DNA of 59,142 nucleotides. Source: Desulfuromonas sp. (GTDB taxonomy: Bacteria; Desulfobacterota; Desulfuromonadia; Desulfuromonadales; UBA2294). The position numbers and the translations under genes are program-made. The DNA lies in the NCBI GenBank assembly GCA_002869615.1, contig PKUH01000013.1:1-59142 (forward strand). Reading direction: 5' to 3'. Each line of letters begins with the position of its first letter. Within the stretch, counting starts at the first letter, position 1. Below are positions 16,708-24,031 of this stretch, one piece after another. The notes beneath the pieces are model-generated. The model worked only from the letters and a program-made list of their open reading frames with translations. It was not told where the DNA came from and did no database searches.

Positions 16708-17694
16708 TTATTTCGGGTGACAAATGCCTCTGGAGCAAATCAGACCTTCATCCTCGATCGGCAGGTTGTCGAGAAAACGCTCAGCCTGGATCGCCGCCTT
16801 GCAGCCGGCACCGGCGGCGGTGATTGCCTGGCGGAAAAATGGGTCCATGACATCACCTGCCGCGAAGACGCCGGGGATGTTGGTTTCGGTGCCGCTGCGG
16901 GTTTTGAGATAACCGTCGTCGGTCATTTCCAGCTGGCCTTTGAATAACGAGGTGTTGGGAATATGGCCGATGGCGATGAACACCCCGTCACAGGGCAATT
17001 CTTCCTCGCGGCCATCCTCGACATGTTTCAGGCGGATGCCGGTGACGCCCTGCTCATCTTCCAGGATCTCCGCAACTTCACTGTTCCATTTGAACTCGAT
17101 TGCCTTGTTTGACAGGGCCCGGTCGGCCAGCACCGGAGTTGCGCGAAGGGTGTCACGACGGTGAACCATCGTCACCTTGCGGGCAAAGCGGGTCAAAAAT
17201 ACCGCCTCTTCAACCGCACTGTCGCCGCCACCGACCATGACGATATCCTTGTCGCGATAAAAAAAGCCATCGCAGGTTGCACAGACCGATACGCCGCGAC
17301 CGTAGAGTTTTTCTTCGTTCGGCAAACCGAGCAGTCGGGGGGAGGCCCCGGTAGAAATAATCAGGGTCAGGCAGCGATACAGGTCATCGCCGATCCAGAT
17401 GCGGAACGGCCGCTCCTGAAGCTCGACCCGGGTCACTTCGCCGGTTATAAATTGGGTGCCGAAGCGGCTCGCCTGTTTCTCCATTTCACTCATCAGGGTC
17501 GGCCCGTCGATCCCTTCACTGAAGCCGGGGAAGTTTTCGACGTCGGTCGTCGTGGTTAATTGTCCCCCTGCCTGCATCCCTTGGATGACCAGCGGGCAGC
17601 ACCGGCTCCGCGCAGCGTAGATCGCTGCGGTTAAACCGGCCGGGCCGGAGCCGAGAATGATCGTTTCGTAAATGGCATCAGTTGTTGTCGCCAT
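16708..17694 (-). CDS. trxB: Thioredoxin reductase
   Basis: A low-molecular-weight thioredoxin reductase: it takes electrons from NADPH via FAD to the redox pair CATC (Cys138 and Cys141). The FAD-binding GSGPAGLTAAIYAARS is at residues 15-30, the NADPH motif VGGGDSAVEEAVF follows the CATC, and a second FAD motif GVFAAGDV is near the end. The 328-residue form starts at ATG 17694 behind AGGAGG; the frame is open further upstream into lipA. It overlaps the lipA stop by 17 bases. Unusually, the C-terminus carries a further Cys pair (ICSRGIC, residues 320 and 325). Confidence 0.93.
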   Translation of the reverse strand: MATTTDAIYETIILGSGPAGLTAAIYAARSRCCPLVIQGMQAGGQLTTTTDVENFPGFSEGIDGPTLMSEMEKQASRFGTQFITGEVTRVELQERPFRIWIGDDLYRCLTLIISTGASPRLLGLPNEEKLYGRGVSVCATCDGFFYRDKDIVMVGGGDSAVEEAVFLTRFARKVTMVHRRDTLRATPVLADRALSNKAIEFKWNSEVAEILEDEQGVTGIRLKHVEDGREEELPCDGVFIAIGHIPNTSLFKGQLEMTDDGYLKTRSGTETNIPGVFAAGDVMDPFFRQAITAAGAGCKAAIQAERFLDNLPIEDEGLICSRGICHPK

Positions 17695-18559
17695 GAGCAG
17701 CCTCCTGTAGCTGTTTCTCCGCATGATAACTTGAGCGGACCAGCGGTCCGGCTTCAACGTGGGCAAATCCGAGCTTGTCGGCCAGACGCTTCAGTTCCAG
17801 GAACTCCTGTGGAGTTACATAGCGCGCCACCGGCAGATGGTTTCGGGTCGGTGCGAGATACTGGCCCAGAGTCAGCATTGAGCAACCGGTCGTGTGCAGG
17901 TCATGCAGAGTCTGTTCGACCTCGGGCAACGTTTCACCCATCCCCAGCATCAGGCCCGATTTTGTCGGAATATGCGGAGCGATTTCACCGGCATTGCGTA
18001 GCAGGTAGAGGGATCGGTTGTAGTCTGCCCCCTGGCGGGCCTTTTCGTAAAGCCGGGGCACTGTTTCGAGGTTATGGCCAAGGATATCGGGGCCGGCCGC
18101 AAGGATTTCTGCCAGAGCCGCCCGGTTGCCCTGAAGATCGGGGATCAGTAACTCGATTTTGCAGTCCGGAGCCATGTCGTGGATAGCGCTGACCAGGTCA
18201 CAAAACTGTCGGGCACCACCATCGTCGAGGTCATCCCGGGTGACCGATGTGACAACGGCATGCTGCAGCTTCAGCTCGGCAATGGCACTGGCGACTTTTT
18301 TTGCCTCGTCCGGATCCGGCGGCAGCAGGTCGTTGTGCGCAACATTGCAGAAACCGCAATTGCGGCTGCAGCGATCACCGAGAATCATGAAGGTCGCGGT
18401 TCCGTTGCCCCAGCATTCACCCTGATTCGGGCAGGCGGCACTGCGGCAGACGGTATTCAGCCCCTGTTCACGATGGTAGCGGTCGATGCGTTTATATCCG
18501 GCGCCGCCCGGAACCTTGACCTTAAGCCAATCCGGCTTTCTTTTCTGACCTTTTTTCAT
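17678..18559 (-). CDS. lipA: Lipoyl synthase
   Basis: Radical SAM enzyme inserting two sulfurs into octanoyl chains to make lipoate, needed by SucB of this window. The 293-residue protein has both 4Fe-4S cluster motifs: the auxiliary set Cys38, Cys43, Cys49 (CRSAACPNQGEC) and the radical SAM set Cys64, Cys68, Cys71 (CSRNCGFC). The start ATG 18559 (MKKGQKRKPDWLKVK) fits the family; the frame is open upstream but only through the rubredoxin terminator. It overlaps trxB downstream. Confidence 0.95.
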   Translation of the reverse strand: MKKGQKRKPDWLKVKVPGGAGYKRIDRYHREQGLNTVCRSAACPNQGECWGNGTATFMILGDRCSRNCGFCNVAHNDLLPPDPDEAKKVASAIAELKLQHAVVTSVTRDDLDDGGARQFCDLVSAIHDMAPDCKIELLIPDLQGNRAALAEILAAGPDILGHNLETVPRLYEKARQGADYNRSLYLLRNAGEIAPHIPTKSGLMLGMGETLPEVEQTLHDLHTTGCSMLTLGQYLAPTRNHLPVARYVTPQEFLELKRLADKLGFAHVEAGPLVRSSYHAEKQLQEAAHGDNN

Positions 18560-18575
18560 GGCTCTGCTGATGTTG

Positions 18576-18610
18576 AAAAGGCGGGTCAACCGGCAATGAG
18601 CCGACCCGCC
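18576..18610 (-). terminator. Intrinsic terminator after rubredoxin
   Basis: On the minus strand GGCGGGTC (18603-18610) pairs with GACCCGCC (18580-18587), followed by TTTT. It ends the rubredoxin transcript and lies only about 20 bases before the lipA start, so lipA is either read through or has its own promoter. Confidence 0.75.
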
Positions 18611-18653
18611 GGATGGATGAAACAGATTGCATCCCGTCTGGCGTGAAGCGTTC

Positions 18654-18812
18654 TTACACCGGTTCGAAATTGCTCTTGTCGGCACCGCAGAGGGGACAGA
18701 CCCAGTCATCAGGAATATCTTCGAATGCGGTTCCAGGATCGATGCCGTTGCCCGGATCACCCTCTTCTGGGTCGTAAATATAGTCACAGATAATGCAGCG
18801 ATACTTTTCCAT
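18654..18812 (-). CDS. Rubredoxin
   Basis: A 52-residue one-iron electron carrier. Both Fe(SCys)4 motifs are present: CIIC at residues 6-9 ([12 protein letters not shown]) and CPLCG at 38-42 ([12 protein letters not shown]). The start ATG at 18812 follows AAGGAGAAG. Rubredoxins in anaerobes usually serve oxygen or peroxide detoxification; no partner reductase is adjacent. A terminator follows. Confidence 0.95.
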   Translation of the reverse strand: MEKYRCIICDYIYDPEEGDPGNGIDPGTAFEDIPDDWVCPLCGADKSNFEPV

Positions 18813-18853
18813 TCTTCTTCTCCTTGAATTAATGGTGGTGGCCGTTTGGCCGG

Positions 18854-19513
18854 TCAGATCATATTGATCAGGGTTTGTACCGTTTTGTCAATTCCTTCAG
18901 CCGCTTCACCTATGGTGGCGGCGAGCATATAGGCGGGTGTCGATACGATCTTGTTCTCTTCGTCAACGACAAACTCCCTGACCGGGCAGTTGACATGCCT
19001 GGCACCCATCGAATTGAGGGCCTCGGCCGTGCCTTCATCGGTTCCGATCGTCAGGGCCGGAGAGTTGCTTTTCCCAAGCACCTTGGCGACAAGAGCCGGA
19101 GCAATGCAGACGGCCGCCAGGGGCTTTTTTGCGGCGCCGGTTTCCCGGAAAATTCTGGCAACGTCCGGGATGACAGTGCAGTCCGGACCTTTGACGGCAA
19201 AGTCGCAGAGGTTTTTGGCTACGCCAAAACCTCCCGGCAGGATCAGTGCATCAAAATCAGAGACCGACATATCCTTGATGTCCTTGATGTCGCCTCTGAC
19301 AATGCGGGCCGATTCGACCAGAACATTGCGCGTCTCACCTTCGGCGACCTCGCCGGCGAGGTGGTTAACAACGTGCATCTGGTCGATATCGGGGGCCATG
19401 CAGACCGCTTCGGCTCCTGCCTGGTCGATAGCCGTCAAGCTGAGGACGGTTTCGTAAATTTCACTGCCGTCGTAAAAGCCGCACCCGGAAAGGATAACAC
19501 CGATTTTCGCCAT
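18854..19513 (-). CDS. elbB: Isoprenoid biosynthesis glyoxalase ElbB (DJ-1/PfpI-like)
   Basis: A 219-residue class I glutamine amidotransferase-like protein of the ElbB group. It begins [19 protein letters not shown], has [13 protein letters not shown], and the nucleophile elbow [15 protein letters not shown]. coli ElbB has glyoxalase activity, but its physiological role is uncertain. The start at ATG 19513 has GGAGGGAAATC upstream; the frame is open 11 codons further. The XRE-cupin regulator lies 116 bases upstream. Confidence 0.9.
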   Translation of the reverse strand: MAKIGVILSGCGFYDGSEIYETVLSLTAIDQAGAEAVCMAPDIDQMHVVNHLAGEVAEGETRNVLVESARIVRGDIKDIKDMSVSDFDALILPGGFGVAKNLCDFAVKGPDCTVIPDVARIFRETGAAKKPLAAVCIAPALVAKVLGKSNSPALTIGTDEGTAEALNSMGARHVNCPVREFVVDEENKIVSTPAYMLAATIGEAAEGIDKTVQTLINMI

Positions 19514-19629
19514 GATTTCCCTCCTGTGAAACACAACAAGAAACAATAAGATGATTGCTGAGAGATATCATCTTGCTGGAATGCTAAAGCTTAGAAAGTC
19601 AGGGCAAAAAGTCAAGCTCTGCAAGTGAC

Positions 19630-20223
19630 TTAATGTGTGTCGGCGTAAATGACAGCGACTCCACGCGGACGCTGCTGGCTGACGGCGACAAATGCATGTT
19701 TTTCACCCGACTCGTAATAGACCGAATCGCCCGGTCGCATCCGGATAATCTGCTCACCGTAGTGGAAAACAACTTCTCCTTCCAGCAGAAAAAGAAACTC
19801 CTCACCCTGGTGGCTGACCAGAAGGTCATCGGTCAGTTCGCGGTTTTCGAACTCAATAATATACGGCTCCATGTTCCGGTTCTTTTTACCGAATGCCAGA
19901 GAGTGATAGAGGTAGGGGTGCGTCATGCCGGACGGAAGGCTGCTGCGTGATAACTGGCGGCTTTCGCCGGCCGGCACGTAGATGCATTTGCTGGTCCCCG
20001 CTTCTTCGAAAAAGGTATGCAGACCAACTTTGAAAGCCTTGGCAATCCTGAGCAGGGTCGCCAGGGGTGGAATGACCTGGTCATTTTCGATTTGTGACAA
20101 CAGCGGTTTGGAAAGTCCGGTTGCGTCGGTCAGCGACTGCAGTGTCATCCGCTTCTGTTGTCTCAGCTTGCGGATTTTGTTGCCAATTTGCAGTTCCTTG
20201 ACTTCTTCGCGGGCATTATCCAT
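19630..20223 (-). CDS. XRE-family regulator with C-terminal cupin domain
   Basis: A 197-residue regulator. A helix-turn-helix (IRKLRQQKRMTLQSLTDATG, then SKPLLSQIEND) lies at about residues 15-70. A cupin fold follows from about 110 with HQGEEFLFLLEGEVVFHYG and MRPGDSVYYESGEKHAF. Such regulators sense small molecules or metals through the cupin; the ligand is not evident. The start at ATG 20223 has GAGGAAG upstream. It is divergent from the HtrA gene. Confidence 0.88.
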   Translation of the reverse strand: MDNAREEVKELQIGNKIRKLRQQKRMTLQSLTDATGLSKPLLSQIENDQVIPPLATLLRIAKAFKVGLHTFFEEAGTSKCIYVPAGESRQLSRSSLPSGMTHPYLYHSLAFGKKNRNMEPYIIEFENRELTDDLLVSHQGEEFLFLLEGEVVFHYGEQIIRMRPGDSVYYESGEKHAFVAVSQQRPRGVAVIYADTH

Positions 20224-20250
20224 GATCAATCTTCCTCTCTCTGGTTAATG

Positions 20251-20278
20251 TTATTACTCATGCTTAATGGCAAGTCAA
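20251..20278 (-). promoter_or_regulatory. Promoter for the XRE-cupin gene
   Basis: On the minus strand TTGACT (20273-20278) and TAATAA (20251-20256) are separated by 16 bases, about 30 bases before the start codon. Confidence 0.5.
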
Positions 20279-20419
20279 GCGCGATCTGTGATGCCCGGCC
20301 CAGTTTGCTGCAGCAACCCGGGAACCGGCATGGTGCTCGCACTCTCGTCGATGCTTGCGCCGATTGTTTCCTCCAGAAATATCCCGCGCCGACATGACCT
20401 TTGGAAAACCCTGGAATGA

Positions 20420-20449
20420 TTGACAAATCGACAGTTTTCAGGCTAACCT
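20420..20449 (+). promoter_or_regulatory. Promoter for the htrA-rluD-pgeF strand group
   Basis: A consensus TTGACA at 20420-20425 is followed after 17-18 bases by CTAACCT, a weak -10. The HtrA start is about 32 bases further on. No other plus-strand promoter of similar quality is visible before 26698. Confidence 0.5.
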
Positions 20450-20480
20450 TACAGAGCTATAAAGAATCAGGAAATTCACC

Positions 20481-21908
20481 ATGTTTCGATACCTTAAAAC
20501 AGGGGCAGCGGTTGCGCTGCTGGTCTTTTTACTCCTTTACATTCCGGCGTGCCAGAGCGACCGCAACGAGACGGCAGTTTCAACTTCAGGGCGCCACTCC
20601 GGGGTCAAGCCCCCGGTTGAAACGCCTTCTGCTGAATTGGTCGCAACTCAGGATGCCTTTATCGACGTTTACGCTGCGGTTATGCCGACGGTTGTCAATA
20701 TCAGCGCGACCCGAATGCGCTCACCGGACAGCATCGGACCTCTGTTTGAACATTTTTTCGGTGATATGTTCAAAAGTCGCCCACAGCCGAAGCAGGAGGC
20801 CAAGAGTCTCGGTTCCGGATTCGTGATCAGTGCCGAGGGGTTTATCCTGACCAATGAGCATGTGGTCAAGGAAGCCGAAAAAATCAAGGTGCGGCTGGCT
20901 GACGGTCGGTCGCTGCCGGCCGAAATTATCGGTGTTGATCCGCGGACCGATGTTGCGGTAATCAAAGTGAAAACGGGAAAACCGCTGCCGGTGGCGGTTC
21001 TCGGCGACTCTGCCAACCTCCGGGTTGGTCAGTGGGCACTTGCGATCGGCAACCCCTTCGGTCTTGAGGGGACGCTGACGGTCGGGATTATCTCGGCGAC
21101 CGAACGGGCCAACCTCGGGATTGAGGATTATGAAGACTTTATTCAGACCGACGCCTCGATCAACCCGGGCAATTCCGGCGGTCCGCTGCTCAATATCCAT
21201 GGTGAAGTCATCGGTATCAATACGGCGATCGTCGCATCGGGGCAGGGGATCGGGTTTGCCATTCCAATCAATCTTGCCCGACTTATTTCCGAACAGTTGA
21301 TCGAAGATGGTGAAGTGACCCGGGGCTGGCTCGGCGTCAGTATTCAGCCGCTGACGGATGAACTGGCTGCCTCGTTCGGACTTGAACGGGCGACCGGTGC
21401 CCTGGTCAACCGGGTTCTGCCCGATTCACCGGCTGCAGCGGCCGGAATCAGGCGCGGTGACGTTTTACTCCGGGTCAATGGTAAAGAGGTCCGGGGCGTG
21501 CGTGAGCTGCAGCTGATGGTCGCCAGCACCAGGGTTGGTCAGCAGGTTGAGGTGGTCGTTCGGCGCGATGATGAGAACATTGTGCTCAAGGTGAAAGTTT
21601 CCGAGCGGAGTGAAGCTTCGGTCGCTGCCATGCATCATCCTGAAGACCGTCAGGCGGGTGCCATCGGTCTTGATGTCGGTCCGGCCGAAAGCGGCGAGGG
21701 TGTAGCCGTCCTCGCGGTTGACTCCGAAAGCCCGGCGGCTACGGCCGGGGTCCGGGCCGGCGATGTTATTCTGACGATCAACCGGGTCGTCGTCAATGAT
21801 GCCGACGCTTTTGTCAGGGAAGCGAAAAAAGTGAAAAGCGGCGACAATATTGTCTTGCTGTTGAGGCGTGATGATAAGACAATGTATCTTGCCTTCAATT
21901 CTTTGTGA
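20481..21908 (+). CDS. HtrA/DegP-family serine protease, probable lipoprotein
   Basis: A periplasmic trypsin-like protease with two PDZ domains for envelope protein quality control. The catalytic triad is His127 (LTNEHVVKEAEKI), Asp157 (DPRTDVAVIKVK) and Ser232 (NPGNSGGPLLN). PDZ domains cover about residues 275-370 and 390-470 (AAGIRRGDVLLRVNG, ATAGVRAGDVILTINR). The N-terminus is a hydrophobic signal ending LLLYIPACQS, so Cys24 may be lipidated, although Pro at -2 is not ideal for a lipobox. The 475-residue length is normal for DegP/DegQ. Confidence 0.93.
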   Translation: MFRYLKTGAAVALLVFLLLYIPACQSDRNETAVSTSGRHSGVKPPVETPSAELVATQDAFIDVYAAVMPTVVNISATRMRSPDSIGPLFEHFFGDMFKSRPQPKQEAKSLGSGFVISAEGFILTNEHVVKEAEKIKVRLADGRSLPAEIIGVDPRTDVAVIKVKTGKPLPVAVLGDSANLRVGQWALAIGNPFGLEGTLTVGIISATERANLGIEDYEDFIQTDASINPGNSGGPLLNIHGEVIGINTAIVASGQGIGFAIPINLARLISEQLIEDGEVTRGWLGVSIQPLTDELAASFGLERATGALVNRVLPDSPAAAAGIRRGDVLLRVNGKEVRGVRELQLMVASTRVGQQVEVVVRRDDENIVLKVKVSERSEASVAAMHHPEDRQAGAIGLDVGPAESGEGVAVLAVDSESPAATAGVRAGDVILTINRVVVNDADAFVREAKKVKSGDNIVLLLRRDDKTMYLAFNSL

Positions 21909-21940
21909 TATGATGTTTCGAAACGGATCAGGGAGGACAA

Positions 21941-22210
21941 ATGAGTAAACTTGTAGATAATCCGGCTTTGGCCTTTCGCCTGGCCAGGGCAATTGTTTCT
22001 GATATTGCCCTGTACAATCCCGAAAAGGTCAAGGAAGGGATTACCAATGACAACATTTTTGAACTGCTGGCCGAGGAGCTGACCGAGGGGCGTGAACATT
22101 TCTATTCCCGGGTTATTCCGGAACTTCCCGACAAGGACAACATGTATGATCGTGCCGTTGTCGATGTTATGATCAAGCAGGCGGGAAATATTGAAAGCTC
22201 CATCTGGTAG
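21941..22210 (+). CDS. Small conserved hypothetical protein
   Basis: An 89-residue soluble, mostly helical, acidic protein (NPALAFRLARAIVSDIALYN, EELTEGREHFYSRVIPEL). The start has GGGAGGACAA upstream. I do not recognise a named family. It sits between htrA and rluD, only three bases before rluD, so it is co-translated with them. Confidence 0.75.
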   Translation: MSKLVDNPALAFRLARAIVSDIALYNPEKVKEGITNDNIFELLAEELTEGREHFYSRVIPELPDKDNMYDRAVVDVMIKQAGNIESSIW

Positions 22211-22213
22211 AGA

Positions 22214-23206
22214 ATGGACCAGATCCGGTGTTTTACTTTTGAACGGGGCAATTCGCCTCAGCGTCTGGATCAGTTTCTCGCCGATTGTCTGCCGGATCTG
22301 AGCCGCTCCCATATAAAAAAACTGATTGAAGAAGGGCAGATCCTTTGCGACGGGGCGTCTGTCAAGGCGGGCAGCAAGCTCAGGGGCGGCGAAGAAATTC
22401 AGATTGAGATTCCGCCGCCTGAACCGATTGAAGCACTTCCGGAAGACATCCCTCTCGATATCCTTTTTGAAGACCCGTATCTGATTGTTATTAATAAACC
22501 GGCCGGTATGGTCGTTCATCCGGCACCCGGACACGGTAGCGGTACTCTGGTCAATGCCCTGCTGCATCATTGCCGCGACCTCTCCGGAATCGGTGGTAGC
22601 CTGCGGCCGGGGATCGTGCATCGGCTTGACAAGGACACTTCGGGTGTCATGGTTGTGACCAAGGATGATGCGACGCATCAGGGTTTGGCCAGGCAATTCA
22701 AGGAACATACGATCTCGCGCCGCTATGTGGCGTTAGTTTTCGGCCATGTCCAGAATGCAACCGGGACAGTCGATAAACCGATCGGTCGACATCCGCAGGA
22801 GCGTAAAAAAATGAGCGGAGCGAGTCGCGCCGGCCGTCGGGCCGTAACCCACTGGGAGGTTCTGCAACGATTCGACCGGGATCGCCTCACATATATCGAG
22901 CTGACCCTCGAAACGGGCCGAACCCACCAGATCCGGGTTCATCTTTCCGAGATGAATCTGCCGGTCGTCGGCGATCCGGTTTACGGTGGCCAGAAGAAAA
23001 GCAACGCAATCGGCGACAGTGGATTGCGCAGTCTCATTCAGGGATTGAAACGACAGGCGCTGCACGCGCGGCTGCTTGGCTTTGTCCATCCGGTCACCGG
23101 CGAACGGGTTGAGTTCAGTTCGCCACTGCCGAACGATATGGCCGCCATACTCACTTATCTCAACAATAAATACGATGCTGATCCCGGGCATCAGGCAATG
23201 GATTAA
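22214..23206 (+). CDS. rluD: 23S rRNA pseudouridine synthase RluD-like
   Basis: A 330-residue pseudouridine synthase of the RluA/RluD group. It has an N-terminal S4 RNA-binding domain (QRLDQFLADCLPDLSRSHIK, to about residue 65) and the catalytic HRLDKDTSG motif with Asp139, then SRRYVALVFG and the GRTHQIRVHL motif. RluD makes pseudouridines in helix 69 of 23S rRNA; assignment to RluD over RluC rests on length and the S4 domain. It is followed after two bases by pgeF, a very common pairing. Confidence 0.92.
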   Translation: MDQIRCFTFERGNSPQRLDQFLADCLPDLSRSHIKKLIEEGQILCDGASVKAGSKLRGGEEIQIEIPPPEPIEALPEDIPLDILFEDPYLIVINKPAGMVVHPAPGHGSGTLVNALLHHCRDLSGIGGSLRPGIVHRLDKDTSGVMVVTKDDATHQGLARQFKEHTISRRYVALVFGHVQNATGTVDKPIGRHPQERKKMSGASRAGRRAVTHWEVLQRFDRDRLTYIELTLETGRTHQIRVHLSEMNLPVVGDPVYGGQKKSNAIGDSGLRSLIQGLKRQALHARLLGFVHPVTGERVEFSSPLPNDMAAILTYLNNKYDADPGHQAMD

Positions 23207-23208
23207 CA

Positions 23209-24000
23209 ATGAAAAACGGAAAAAAAGGAAAAATATCCTATCTTCAACCCGATTGGAGCGGTCGGAACATAGAGGCCGGCTTCTCGACCCGCAATGGCGG
23301 CGTCAGCCGGCCGCCTTACAATTCACTCAATCTCGGCTTCGGGACCGATGATCCGAAACATAATGTCGAAGCAAACCGAACCGCCCTGACCCGGGCCTTT
23401 GGCCTCGATCCGAATCTGTTACTGACGGTGCGGCAGGTTCATGGAACCGATATCCTCATCGTTGATGATGAAAACCCTGATCTGAGCCATTTCCAGAAGG
23501 TCGAAAGTGATGCGATCATTACCGATCAGCCGGGGATCATGATCGGGATCCTGGTTGCCGATTGTTATCCGGTCTTGATCCATGATCCGGTCAGGCAGGT
23601 CGCGGCTGCCATCCATGCCGGCTGGCGGGGAGCGGCCGCCGGTTTGATCGGCCTGACCATCAAGGCGATGCAGTCACACTTTTCGTGTATTCCGGCCGAT
23701 ATGATGGTCGCCATCGGACCCGGGATCGGTGCACACAAGTACCTGGTTGATCGGCCGGTGCGCGACGCTTTCAGAGACGGCAGCGGTTTCTGGGAGGCGA
23801 TCAGCTCGGAGTCTTCGCTTGGCCAGTGGCAACTCGATATCGGCCAGAGCTGCCGGATTCAGCTCGAAGCGGCCGGCATCATTGGCGCCAACATAGATGT
23901 CGTTCGCGAATGTACCTGCTGTCACCGCGAACTGTTCTTTTCACACCGGCGCGACCAGGGTGTCACCGGCCGCCAACTCGGTTTTGTCATGCTAACGTAA
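23209..24000 (+). CDS. pgeF: Peptidoglycan editing factor PgeF (YfiH, multicopper polyphenol oxidase fold)
   Basis: A 263-residue protein of the YfiH/laccase-domain family, whose E. coli member removes wrongly inserted L-Ser from peptidoglycan precursors. The metal-site residues are in the conserved blocks VADCYPVLIHD, IHAGWRGAAAGLI and CTCCHRELFFSHRRDQGVTG. FSTRNGGVSRPPYNSLNLGF near the start is diagnostic. It is tightly linked to rluD. Confidence 0.93.
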   Translation: MKNGKKGKISYLQPDWSGRNIEAGFSTRNGGVSRPPYNSLNLGFGTDDPKHNVEANRTALTRAFGLDPNLLLTVRQVHGTDILIVDDENPDLSHFQKVESDAIITDQPGIMIGILVADCYPVLIHDPVRQVAAAIHAGWRGAAAGLIGLTIKAMQSHFSCIPADMMVAIGPGIGAHKYLVDRPVRDAFRDGSGFWEAISSESSLGQWQLDIGQSCRIQLEAAGIIGANIDVVRECTCCHRELFFSHRRDQGVTGRQLGFVMLT

Positions 24001-24031
24001 GCGGAGATTTCTGTCTGGCGCCAGGGGGAAT

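Noticed and set aside
20226-20426. 66-codon minus-strand frame between the XRE gene and htrA
   Set aside because: It covers both divergent promoters and shows no family signature.
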